Source of the DNA: Achromobacter denitrificans NBRC 15125
Lineage (GTDB): Bacteria > Pseudomonadota > Gammaproteobacteria > Burkholderiales > Burkholderiaceae_B
Reading direction: 5' to 3'
DNA length: 64,000 bases
NCBI RefSeq assembly: GCF_001571365.1
Contig: NZ_BCTQ01000014.1
Coordinates: forward strand, 88,392 to 152,391
The notes under the pieces are model-generated. The model saw nothing but the letters and a program-made list of their open reading frames with translations, ran no database searches and was not told where the DNA came from. Below, in pieces: positions 50,118 through 57,953 of the stretch. Numbering within the stretch: the first letter of the stretch is position 1; the number at the start of each line of letters is the position of its first letter. The position numbers and the translations under genes are program-made.

Positions 50118-51669
50118 CCGTTGCCGCGGCCGGATCCCCGCGCAGCGCCGAATCCAGGTACAGGCTGCGCGCCCGGGCGTCGGGGAAGCGCATGTCGCGG
50201 TAGCTGACGAAGCGCGAGCCGCGCGCCAGCCGGTAGCCCGCCCAGATCAGCAGGAACAGCGGAATGCCGATGTAGGTCGCCACCACACCGCCCCAGTCGA
50301 TCCTGTCCTGCAGGAAGGCCTGGTAGTTCTGGCCCAGGGTGATGATCAGGCACAGCACGAAGGCGAAGATCGGGCCGAACGGGAAGAACGGCGACACATA
50401 GGGCAGATCGGCCAGGTTGTGGCCCTGCTTCACGTAGCCGCGGCGGAACCGGTAATGGCTGATCGCGATGCCCAGCCAGGCGATGAAGCCCGTCATCCCG
50501 GAAGTATTGAGCAGCCAGATATAGACGGCGTTCGGGCTGAAAATGAAGGTGAAGAAACACAGCGCGGCGACGGCCGTGGTGGCCAGCAGCGCCCACAGCG
50601 GCACGCCGTTGCGCGAGATGCGGCCGAAGATCCGCGGCGCCTTGCCGTCGCGGGCCAGGCTGTAAAGCATGCGCGTGGCCGCGTACATGCCGGAGTTGCC
50701 GGCGGACAGCACCGAAGTCAGCACCACCGCGTTCATCACGGAAGCGGCCCCCAGCAGGCCGGCGCGCTCGAAGATCAGGGCGAACGGGCTGACGCTGATG
50801 TCCTCGACCTCGTTGCGCAGCAGGTGCGGGTCGGTATAGGGAATGAGCAGGCCGATCACGAGGATCGCCATCACGTAGAACAGCAGGATGCGCCAGAACA
50901 CCTGGCGCACCGCGCGCGGCAGGTTGCGGGCCGGGTCCTTGGATTCGCCCGCGGCGATGCCGATGAGTTCCGTGCCCTGGAAGGAAAAGCCCACCACCAT
51001 GGCCACGCCGATCAGCGCGGCGAAGCCGCCGGCGAACGGCGCGTCGCCCACGGTCCAGTTGGCCAGGCCGCCCGTCTCCCCGCCGCGGATGATGCCCAAT
51101 AGCATCATCACGCCCATGGCGACGAAGCCCAGCACCGCCACCACCTTGATCAGGGCGAACCAGAATTCCGCCTCGCCGAAGCCGCGGGCCGACATCGCGT
51201 TCAGCCCGAAAGTCAGCGCCAGGAACAAGGCGCTCCAATAGAAGCCCGGCACGTCGGGAAACCAGTACGCCATGACGAGCTGGGCGGCCACCAGGTCCAC
51301 CGCCACCGTCACCGCCCAGTTGTACCAATAGTTCCACCCCAGCGCGAAGCCGAAGCCGTCTTCGACATAGCGGGCGCCATAAGTGGAAAAGGAGCCCGAT
51401 ACCGGCATGGCGGCGGCGAGCTCGCCCAGGCTGGTCATCAGGAAATAGACCATGATCCCGATCAGCACATAGCCCAGCAGCGCGCCGCCCGGGCCGGCCT
51501 TTGCGATGGTCGCGCCCGAGGCCACGAACAGCCCGGTGCCGATGGATCCGCCCACCGCGATCATCGTCAGGTGCCGCGCGGACAGGGAGCGGCGCAGTTC
51601 GGAGGGCCGGTCGGCCTGCGCCGCGCCCGCGCCGCCGGCGCGGCGTTCATCGTGTTCCGATGGTGCCAA
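50113..51669 (-). CDS. Amino-acid permease of the AAT/APC family (LysP-like)
   Basis: 518 residues with about 12 hydrophobic segments, typical of amino-acid/proton symporters of the AAT family. Near the N-terminus is the hallmark MIAVGGSIGTGLFVASG, followed by GPGGALLGYVLIG, ELAAAMPVSGSFSTYGARYV and ESKDPARNLPRAV, quoted within limits. These are closest in pattern to LysP/aromatic amino-acid permeases, but the substrate is not decided by sequence. It lies in the inner membrane. Its stop codon belongs to a repeat element. The gene is downstream of AMP nucleosidase on the same strand with 158 bp between. Confidence 0.92.
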   Translation of the reverse strand: MAPSEHDERRAGGAGAAQADRPSELRRSLSARHLTMIAVGGSIGTGLFVASGATIAKAGPGGALLGYVLIGIMVYFLMTSLGELAAAMPVSGSFSTYGARYVEDGFGFALGWNYWYNWAVTVAVDLVAAQLVMAYWFPDVPGFYWSALFLALTFGLNAMSARGFGEAEFWFALIKVVAVLGFVAMGVMMLLGIIRGGETGGLANWTVGDAPFAGGFAALIGVAMVVGFSFQGTELIGIAAGESKDPARNLPRAVRQVFWRILLFYVMAILVIGLLIPYTDPHLLRNEVEDISVSPFALIFERAGLLGAASVMNAVVLTSVLSAGNSGMYAATRMLYSLARDGKAPRIFGRISRNGVPLWALLATTAVAALCFFTFIFSPNAVYIWLLNTSGMTGFIAWLGIAISHYRFRRGYVKQGHNLADLPYVSPFFPFGPIFAFVLCLIITLGQNYQAFLQDRIDWGGVVATYIGIPLFLLIWAGYRLARGSRFVSYRDMRFPDARARSLYLDSALRGDPAAATE

Positions 51670-51827
51670 AATGCATTCCTTCAGGTCATGAAGGCACGGG
51701 CGCGGGGCGCGCCGGATGCCTCGGGATTTCCAAGCAACCGGCGAGAATAGCGCAAGAGGCCCCGACAGGAGAAATCGGGCCTGGAGGGAGACGGATCAAG
51801 CGCCCGTCCCGCCCGCCCACGGCCCGC

Positions 51828-53327
51828 CTACTGGAAGGCCGTTTCCATGAAGGTCCGCAGCTTGCGCGAGTGCAGCCGTTCCGGCGGCATGTCGCGCAGG
51901 CGCTCCAGCGCCCGGATGCCGATTTCCAGGTGCTGGTTCACCTGGCGGCGGTAGAACGCGCTGGCCATGCCGGGCAGCTTCAGTTCGCCGTGCAGCGGCT
52001 TGTCGGACACGCACAGCAGCGTGCCGTAGGGCACCCGGAACCGGAATCCGTTGGCCGCGATGGTGGCGGATTCCATGTCCAGCGCGATCGCCCGGGATTG
52101 CGCAAAGCGCTCCACCAGCTCCAGGTGGTCGCGCAGTTCCCAGTTGCGGTTGTCGATGGTGGCGACCGTGCCGGTGCGCATGATGCGCTTCAGGTCCCAG
52201 CCCGACAGCCCGGCCACCTCTTCCACCGCCTGCTCCAGCGCCACCTGCACTTCGGCCAGCGCGGGCACCGGCACCCAGGTGGGCAGGTCGTCGTCCAGCA
52301 CGTGGTCTTCGCGCACGTATCCGTGCGCCAGCACGTAGTCGCCCAGCCGCTGGGAATCGCGCAGGCCGGCGCAATGGCCCAGCATCAGCCAGGCATGCGG
52401 GCGCAGCACGGCGATGTGGTCGGTGATGGTCTTGGCGTTGGACGGGCCCACGCCGATGTTCACCAGGGTGATGCCGGAATGGTCGCCCCGCACCAGGTGG
52501 TAGGCCGGCATCTGCGGCAGGCGGATCGCCTGGTCCTCGTCGCCGGGGCCGCTTTCGCCGCGCCGGGTGATCCGGTTGCCCGGCTCCACCAGCATGTCAT
52601 AGTCTTCGTTGCCGCTGGCCATGAGCGCGCGGGCGCGCGCGCAGAACTCGTCGACGTAGAACTGGTAGTTGGTGAACAGGACGAAGTTCTGGAAATGCGC
52701 CGGGGCGGTCGAGGTGTAGTGCTGCAGCCGGTGCAGCGAGTAATCCACGCGTTGGGCGGTGAACGGCGCCAGCGGCTTGGGTTCGCCCTCCTTGCCGCGC
52801 CACGAGCCGTTGACGATGGCGTCGTCGGTCACCGCCAGGTCCGGCACGTCGAACAGGTCGCGCAAGGGGCGCTTGAGCGCCTCCAGGTGCTCGCCCTCGA
52901 CATAGGCGCCCTCGGGAAAGGCGAAATGCAGGGGAATGGGCGAATCGGACTCGCCCACCTCCACCGCGACCCGGTGGTTCTGCAGCAGCTGCCCCACCTG
53001 TTCGATCAGATAGTCGCGAAACAGCGCCGGCTGCGTGATCGTGGTCTGGTAGATGCCGGGCTCGGCCACGTGGCCGTAGGACAGCCGCGTATCGATCGGG
53101 TCGTAGGTTTCCACGACGATGCGGATGGCCGGGTAATAGGCGCGGGCCCGCTCGCGCCCGTTGGTGGCGCCCTTCAGGACGTCGCGGAAGGCGGCGCGCA
53201 GGAAAGCGGTATTGCGCGCATAGATTTCGATCAGCCGATCCACCGCCGACACGGCGTCCTGGAAAGGCTCGAAGGGCAAGGGGTCGGGCCGGTTCATGGA
53301 GGACAACGGGTGTACTGCGTTCATCAT
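51828..53327 (-). CDS. amn: AMP nucleosidase
   Basis: 499 residues, near the ~484 of E. coli Amn. It hydrolyses AMP to adenine and ribose-5-phosphate. An N-terminal regulatory domain (RLIEIYARNTAFLRAAF, YPAIRIVVETYDPIDTRLSY) is followed by the nucleoside-phosphorylase-like catalytic domain with VNIGVGPSNAKTITDH, LRPHAWLMLGHCAGLR and ALDMESATIAANGFRFRVPYG (in pieces), where the MES Glu matches the catalytic region of PNP-type enzymes. The first residues MMNAVHPLSSM may be extra, with M12 as an alternative start. The 329-bp gap upstream holds promoter-like palindromes but no gene. Confidence 0.95.
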   Translation of the reverse strand: MMNAVHPLSSMNRPDPLPFEPFQDAVSAVDRLIEIYARNTAFLRAAFRDVLKGATNGRERARAYYPAIRIVVETYDPIDTRLSYGHVAEPGIYQTTITQPALFRDYLIEQVGQLLQNHRVAVEVGESDSPIPLHFAFPEGAYVEGEHLEALKRPLRDLFDVPDLAVTDDAIVNGSWRGKEGEPKPLAPFTAQRVDYSLHRLQHYTSTAPAHFQNFVLFTNYQFYVDEFCARARALMASGNEDYDMLVEPGNRITRRGESGPGDEDQAIRLPQMPAYHLVRGDHSGITLVNIGVGPSNAKTITDHIAVLRPHAWLMLGHCAGLRDSQRLGDYVLAHGYVREDHVLDDDLPTWVPVPALAEVQVALEQAVEEVAGLSGWDLKRIMRTGTVATIDNRNWELRDHLELVERFAQSRAIALDMESATIAANGFRFRVPYGTLLCVSDKPLHGELKLPGMASAFYRRQVNQHLEIGIRALERLRDMPPERLHSRKLRTFMETAFQ

Positions 53328-53527
53328 CGAGCTTTACTCCGCTTTCTTATGTGTTTCAGCGGCCGCTCGCGGCTTGGCGGGCCGCAGGGGCCGATTCCGA
53401 CGATTATGCCCGAGCCCGCGGTAGAAAAAGCGTCATATTCCCGGCGCCCTCCGGCCGCGCCGCCCGCCTTCCCCGCGCCCGGCCCGCGGTAACGTCTGCG
53501 GACAAGAATGCTGCATTGCACTACAAA

Positions 53528-53552
53528 TGTAATGAAACATTATTCCATTACA
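53528..53552. promoter_or_regulatory. Palindromic operator candidate upstream of the C40 peptidase gene
   Basis: TGTAATG (53528-53534) and CATTACA (53546-53552) separated by 11 AT-rich bases. A second hairpin, TTGCCTG-TC-CAGGCAA, lies at 53605-53620. Both are in the 329-bp gap between amn and the peptidase gene, where nothing else is recognised. Confidence 0.4.
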
Positions 53553-53656
53553 ATGTCATGGCATTCCGGGGTCATGCGTCCCGGAAACGCCCCTTTCCGC
53601 CGGCTTGCCTGTCCAGGCAAAGCCATGCCGCCCACTCCGATTCCTGAAGTGACGTA

Positions 53657-54256
53657 ATGACGCCGCCCACGCGAAAAGCCCGAACTGCCAATTTCCGCAT
53701 TCCCGTATTCCTGTCTGCCCCCATTCTTGCGCTGACCCTCTCCTGGATGCCCGACGCCGCCCAGGCATCGCTCCAGTCCGAGCAGGCGCGCCCCACCCTC
53801 AACGGCCTGCGCCTGGCGCAGGAGCCCACGGTCCCCACCCTGCGCGAACGCGTGGTCCAGGCGGGCCTGGAAGCGATCGGCACCCCCTACAGCTGGGGCG
53901 GCGACGACGCCGAGGGCTTCGATTGCAGCGGCCTGGTCCTGTATGTCTTCCGCGAGATCGCCGGACTGGAACTCCCCCGCACCGCCCGCGCGCAGCGCAC
54001 CGCCGGCGCCTCCGTCGGCAACAAGAAGGAACTGCGTCCCGGCGACCTGGTGTTCTTCGCCACCCGCGGCCGCGGCGTGACCTCGCACGTGGGCATCTAT
54101 ATCGGCCAGAACAAATTCGTCCATGCGCCGCGCCGCGGCACGAAGGTCCGCGTGGATGAAATGCAGAATTCCTATTGGGCCAAGCGCTACGTGGGCGCCC
54201 GCCGCTACCTGGATATGCAACCGGGCCAGATGCTGGCCCAGGCCTCTCCCAACTGA
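53657..54256 (+). CDS. NlpC/P60 (C40) cell-wall peptidase
   Basis: 199 residues. An N-terminal hydrophobic segment (PVFLSAPILALTLSWMPDAA, probable signal peptide) precedes a C40 domain with the catalytic Cys90 in FDCSGLV, His144 in SHVGIYIG and His156 in FVHAPRRG. These enzymes cleave peptidoglycan peptide bonds in the periplasm. It resembles NlpC/Spr-type murein endopeptidases and is shorter than those with SH3 domains. It converges with an SDR gene. Confidence 0.92.
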   Translation: MTPPTRKARTANFRIPVFLSAPILALTLSWMPDAAQASLQSEQARPTLNGLRLAQEPTVPTLRERVVQAGLEAIGTPYSWGGDDAEGFDCSGLVLYVFREIAGLELPRTARAQRTAGASVGNKKELRPGDLVFFATRGRGVTSHVGIYIGQNKFVHAPRRGTKVRVDEMQNSYWAKRYVGARRYLDMQPGQMLAQASPN

Positions 54257-54318
54257 CCGGGCGGTCGGGGCGGCGCGTCGCGCGCTGCCCGGAGAGGGCA
54301 TCGCAGCCTGCCGCGGCT

Positions 54319-54333
54319 CGTCCATGACGGACG
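54319..54333. terminator. Weak hairpin between the C40 peptidase and SDR genes
   Basis: CGTCC-ATGAC-GGACG with flanking GC-rich complementarity (CCGCGGC left, GCCG and CCGCGG right). No T-run. It is placed between convergent genes. Confidence 0.3.
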
Positions 54334-54357
54334 GGCCGCCGCGGGCCGTAGGCGTTT

Positions 54358-55128
54358 TCAGCCCCGCCCGACGAAGGGCATATTGGTGGCCATGATGGTC
54401 ATGAACTGCACGTTGGCCTCCAGCGGCAGGCGCGCCATCGCCGCGACCGCCTGCGCCACGTGCGCCACGTCCATGCGAGGCTCCACCTTCGTGCTGCCGT
54501 CGGCCTGCAGGATGCCCGCCGCCATGCGCTCGGTCATGTCGGTGGCCGCGTTGCCGATGTCGATCTGGCCGCAGGCGATGTTGTAGGGCCGGCAATCCAG
54601 GGAAATCGACTTGGTCAGCCCCGTCACCGCGTGCTTGGTGGCGGTGTAGGCGATGGAGAACGGCCGCGGCGCATGGGCCGAGATCGAGCCGTTGTTGATG
54701 ATGCGGCCGCCGCGCGGATTCTGCGCTTTCATCACGCGGATCGCGGCCTGCGCGCACAGGAACATGCCGGTCAGGTTGGTGTCGACCACTTCGCGCCAGA
54801 CGGAGACCGGCAGCTCTTCGATCGGCATTGCCGGCGCGCCCCGCCCCGCGTTATTGAACAGCACGTCCAGCCGGCCGTATTCGCGCTGGGTAACGTCGAA
54901 CAATTCCCGCACCGCCTGCTCATCCGATACGTCGGTGGGCACCACCAGCGCCCGCACGCCGTCCTCGCCCGCCGCCGTGCGGGTCGCTTCGAGCGGATCG
55001 CGCCGGCGGCCGGCCAACACGACCCGATAGCCCTGCGCCAGGAATTCCAGCGCCACCGCGCGGCCTATGCCGGTGCCGGCGCCGGTGACCAGCGCAACGC
55101 GCGGGGGTTCGATCTCGTTCGTCTGCAT
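54358..55128 (-). CDS. Short-chain dehydrogenase/reductase
   Basis: 256 residues from the ATG at 55128, which has AAGGAG upstream. Motifs are TGAGTGIG at 15-22, NNAG at 92-95, Ser148, Tyr161 and Lys165. Arg41-Arg43 after the second strand favour NADP(H). The sequence C-terminal to the active site ([17 protein letters not shown]) resembles a subset of alpha-proteobacterial-type SDRs of unknown substrate. Divergent from tsdB. Confidence 0.9.
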   Translation of the reverse strand: MQTNEIEPPRVALVTGAGTGIGRAVALEFLAQGYRVVLAGRRRDPLEATRTAAGEDGVRALVVPTDVSDEQAVRELFDVTQREYGRLDVLFNNAGRGAPAMPIEELPVSVWREVVDTNLTGMFLCAQAAIRVMKAQNPRGGRIINNGSISAHAPRPFSIAYTATKHAVTGLTKSISLDCRPYNIACGQIDIGNAATDMTERMAAGILQADGSTKVEPRMDVAHVAQAVAAMARLPLEANVQFMTIMATNMPFVGRG

Positions 55129-55273
55129 CGGATTCTCCTTGTTATCGATCCGCGAGATGCTACCCGAATCGCCTGGCCGATGCTGCAAGCGAAGGTTCCA
55201 GCGCGGACACACTTTCCGTGCGAAACACGCAAGCAAAAATTTCGCTTTAGTGTTGATCGGTCACAAGTATTTA

Positions 55274-55279
55274 TATAAT
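55274..55279 (+). promoter_or_regulatory. Candidate -10 element of the tsdBA operon
   Basis: TATAAT within TTATATAATTTCC, about 55 bp before the tsdB start, in the AT-rich region between the SDR and tsdB starts. A TTGATC lies 15 bp upstream, so the -35 is weak and an activator may be needed. Confidence 0.45.
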
Positions 55280-55333
55280 TTCCGGCAATTAGCTTATTAC
55301 CAGAAATCCAATAATTTCTACGGAGCAGGTTCC

Positions 55334-56035
55334 ATGACCCCACGGTCCCTATCCGGCGCGCTCGTCCTCGGCGCGCTGTATGCGGCTTCCGCCGCCGCCC
55401 AGGGCGCGCCCGACGGCAAGCAGATCAGCACCCAAGGCGCGAACGGCGCGCCCGCCTGTATCACCTGTCACGGCGCGCGCGGCGAGGGCAACCCCGCCGC
55501 CGGCTTCCCGCAATTGGCGGGACTGGGCGGGGCCTACCTGGAAGAACAGCTGAACGCCATGGCCAACGGCTCGCGCGTCAGCCCCGTGATGGCCGCCACC
55601 GCCAAGGCCCTGGATCCCGCCCAGCGCCAGGCCGTGGCGCGCTACTACGCCGGACTTCCCTCCCCGCTGGATACCGACCGGCTCGCCGCCACCGCCATGC
55701 AGCTTGCCAAGCCCGCCGACACGGGCGCCTGGCTCGCCACCCGCGGCGCCTGGGACAAGAACGTGCCGGCCTGCAACCAGTGCCACGGCCCCGGCGGCAT
55801 CGGCGTCGGCGAGAACTTCCCCGCCCTGGCCGGGCAGCCGGCAGCCTACATCGCAGGGCAGTTGCGCGCCTGGCGCCAGGGCCAGCGCCCGCCTGGCCCG
55901 CTGGGCTTGATGCCGGCCGTCGCCACCCGCCTTTCCGAGCAGGAGATCGACGCCGTGTCCGCCTACTATGCCGGCCTGCCCACGGCCGCCATCCCTGCCG
56001 GGCAAACCGGCGCTTCCGCGGGAGCCAAGCCATGA
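55334..56035 (+). CDS. tsdB: Diheme cytochrome c, TsdB-like electron acceptor
   Basis: 233 residues with a signal peptide (SLSGALVLGALYAASAAAQ). Two heme c sites of the cytochrome c4 kind are present: C42-I-T-C45-H46 and C147-N-Q-C150-H151. The tail (AIPAGQTGASAGAKP) is flexible. It overlaps tsdA by four bases, and the two together form the thiosulfate dehydrogenase system, in which TsdB accepts electrons from TsdA in the periplasm. Confidence 0.88.
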   Translation: MTPRSLSGALVLGALYAASAAAQGAPDGKQISTQGANGAPACITCHGARGEGNPAAGFPQLAGLGGAYLEEQLNAMANGSRVSPVMAATAKALDPAQRQAVARYYAGLPSPLDTDRLAATAMQLAKPADTGAWLATRGAWDKNVPACNQCHGPGGIGVGENFPALAGQPAAYIAGQLRAWRQGQRPPGPLGLMPAVATRLSEQEIDAVSAYYAGLPTAAIPAGQTGASAGAKP

Positions 56036-56952
56036 ACGCCCTCAGTCTGCGCCTCCTGGCCGCCGCCGTCGGCCTGGCCGCATCCGCCTCGCTGTCGGCC
56101 GCCGAGCCGCGCCCCGCCTTCACCCCGCCCTCGGCCGCCTCGCTGCCCGACAACGACTTCGGCAAGACCGTGCGCGAGGGCGAGCAGATTTTCCTGCACA
56201 CGCCTCAAAAGGCCGGCGAGTTCGTCGGCAACGACCTGACCTGCGCCAGTTGCCACCTGGACGCCGGCCGGCGCCCCGATTCGGCGCCCATGTGGGCCGC
56301 CTACGTGCTGTATCCCGCCTATCGCGCCAAGAACGGCCACGTGAATACGCTGGCCGAACGCCTGCAGGGCTGCTTCCGGTTCAGCATGAACGGCAAGGCC
56401 CCGCCCGCGGACGACCCCACCCTCACCGCCCTGCAGACCTACATGTTCTGGCTGGCGAGCAAGGCGCCCACGGGCGTGGTGCTGGAGGGCCAGGGCTACC
56501 GCAAGCTGGCCCCGCCCGCGGCCAAGGCCGACTATCTGCGCGGCAGCGAGGTCTACGCGCAATATTGCGCGGTCTGCCACGGGGCCGAAGGCCAGGGCCA
56601 GAAGAATGGCAAGCACTGGGTGTTCCCGGCCCTGTGGGGCCCGGACTCCTTCAACTGGGGCGCGGGCATGCACCAGATCGGCAACGCGGCCGGCTTCATC
56701 AAGGCCAACATGCCGCTGAGCCAGGCGGGCATGCTGAGCGACCAGGAGGCCTGGGACGTGGCCTATTTCATGAACGCGCATGAACGTCCGCAGGATCCGC
56801 GCTACACCGAGTCGGTGGCCGCGACCCGCGCCAAGTACCACGATTCCGACGATTCGCTCTACGGCGTCGAGGTCAACGGGCACCTGCTGGGCAGCGGCGC
56901 ACCGCCCGCGGGCGGCAAGCTGAACGCGGCCGCGGCCCGGACCGGCGGCTGA
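56032..56952 (+). CDS. tsdA: Thiosulfate dehydrogenase TsdA
   Basis: 306 residues with signal peptide (LLAAAVGLAASASLSAA). Heme 1: C71-A-S-C74-H75 within GNDLTCASCHLDAGRRPDSAPMW, quoted in parts. Cys114 in LQGCFRFSMNG matches the distal Cys ligand of the active-site heme in TsdA. Heme 2: C179-A-V-C182-H183, with Met227 as a possible distal ligand. TsdA oxidises two thiosulfate to tetrathionate (or the reverse) in the periplasm. The translationally coupled tsdB upstream supports the assignment. Confidence 0.92.
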   Translation: MNALSLRLLAAAVGLAASASLSAAEPRPAFTPPSAASLPDNDFGKTVREGEQIFLHTPQKAGEFVGNDLTCASCHLDAGRRPDSAPMWAAYVLYPAYRAKNGHVNTLAERLQGCFRFSMNGKAPPADDPTLTALQTYMFWLASKAPTGVVLEGQGYRKLAPPAAKADYLRGSEVYAQYCAVCHGAEGQGQKNGKHWVFPALWGPDSFNWGAGMHQIGNAAGFIKANMPLSQAGMLSDQEAWDVAYFMNAHERPQDPRYTESVAATRAKYHDSDDSLYGVEVNGHLLGSGAPPAGGKLNAAAARTGG

Positions 56953-56953
56953 G

Positions 56954-56988
56954 CGGGCCGCAGGCTCCGCGCGGCCCGTCGGGGTTTT
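56954..56988 (+). terminator. Terminator-like hairpin after tsdA
   Basis: CGGGCCGC (56954-56961) and GCGGCCCG (56971-56978), followed by TCGGGGTTTT. It separates tsdA from gmk. Confidence 0.55.
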
Positions 56989-57051
56989 CCCCTGCCGGGC
57001 CGCGCGATTTGCTATCCTCTCACTCTTAGCATTACGCCCCGATCACAATTC

Positions 57052-57684
57052 ATGCACGCCAATCCCGGAAACGTCTTCATGGTCGTCGCGCCCAGCGGCG
57101 CCGGAAAGTCCAGCCTGGTCAAGGCCTTGCTGCAGCAAGACCCCTCCATCCTGCTCTCCATTTCCTGCACCACCCGCGCGCCGCGCCCCGGCGAGGAAGA
57201 CGGCCGCGAATACCGCTTCGTCTCCACCGAGGAGTTCAAGCTCCTGCGCGAAGGGCAGAACCTGCTGGAATGGGCCGAGGTGCATGGCAATTTCTACGGC
57301 ACGCCCCGCGACCGCATCGACGAAGCCACCCGCGCCGGGCGCGACGTGCTGCTGGAGATCGACTGGCAAGGCGCGCGCCAGGTGAAGCAGCGTTTCCCGG
57401 GCGCGATCGGCGTGTTCGTGCTGCCGCCCTCCATCGAGGAACTCGAAAGCCGGCTGAAGGCGCGCGGCCAGGACGAGCCGCAAGTCATCGCCCGCCGGCT
57501 GATGGCCGCGGGCGGCGAAATCGCCCACGCGCCTGAATGCGAATATGTTATTATTAATCAAGAATTTAGCGTAGCCTTATCGGAACTGACTCAAATCGTC
57601 AGCGCCGCGCGGCTGCGCTTTTCGTCTCAGGCCGCCCGCCACAGCCAGTTGTTCTCGCAACTCGGCATCCCGGCCGAGCACTGA
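57052..57684 (+). CDS. gmk: Guanylate kinase
   Basis: 210 residues, close to the 207 of E. coli Gmk. P-loop APSGAGKSS at 13-21, GMP-binding [17 protein letters not shown] and the LID region with [12 protein letters not shown] are present. It phosphorylates GMP/dGMP for nucleotide supply and (p)ppGpp precursor formation. It heads the plus-strand operon gmk, rpoZ, spoT, a conserved order in beta- and gamma-proteobacteria. Confidence 0.97.
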   Translation: MHANPGNVFMVVAPSGAGKSSLVKALLQQDPSILLSISCTTRAPRPGEEDGREYRFVSTEEFKLLREGQNLLEWAEVHGNFYGTPRDRIDEATRAGRDVLLEIDWQGARQVKQRFPGAIGVFVLPPSIEELESRLKARGQDEPQVIARRLMAAGGEIAHAPECEYVIINQEFSVALSELTQIVSAARLRFSSQAARHSQLFSQLGIPAEH

Positions 57685-57728
57685 GCCGAACGCATTCTCC
57701 CTATCCTCCATCAGCACCAGGTGTCCTA

Positions 57729-57932
57729 ATGGCTCGCATTACCGTCGAAGACTGTCTGAACCAAATCCCCAATCGTTTCAAGCTCACGCTGGCCGCAACC
57801 TACCGCGCCCGCGAGCTGGCGCAAGGCCATGCCCCGCGCCTGGACAGCAAAGACAAGCCCACGGTCACTGCCCTGCGCGAAATCGCGGGCGGCCTCACCG
57901 GCGTGGAAATGCTGCGTAAAGTTCCCACCTGA
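57729..57932 (+). CDS. rpoZ: RNA polymerase omega subunit
   Basis: 67 residues. Starts [20 protein letters not shown], has the omega core [13 protein letters not shown] and ends in [13 protein letters not shown]. Omega promotes assembly of beta prime and forms part of the ppGpp site on RNA polymerase, a link with spoT next door. 44 bp separate it from gmk and 21 bp from spoT. Confidence 0.96.
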   Translation: MARITVEDCLNQIPNRFKLTLAATYRARELAQGHAPRLDSKDKPTVTALREIAGGLTGVEMLRKVPT

Positions 57933-57953
57933 TCATCTCCGGGGGCGGCAAGC

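Noticed and set aside
53540..54757. Long minus-strand frame across the C40 peptidase gene
   Set aside because: The C40 domain is unambiguous on the plus strand. The minus frame merges SDR out-of-frame sequence with shadow sequence.
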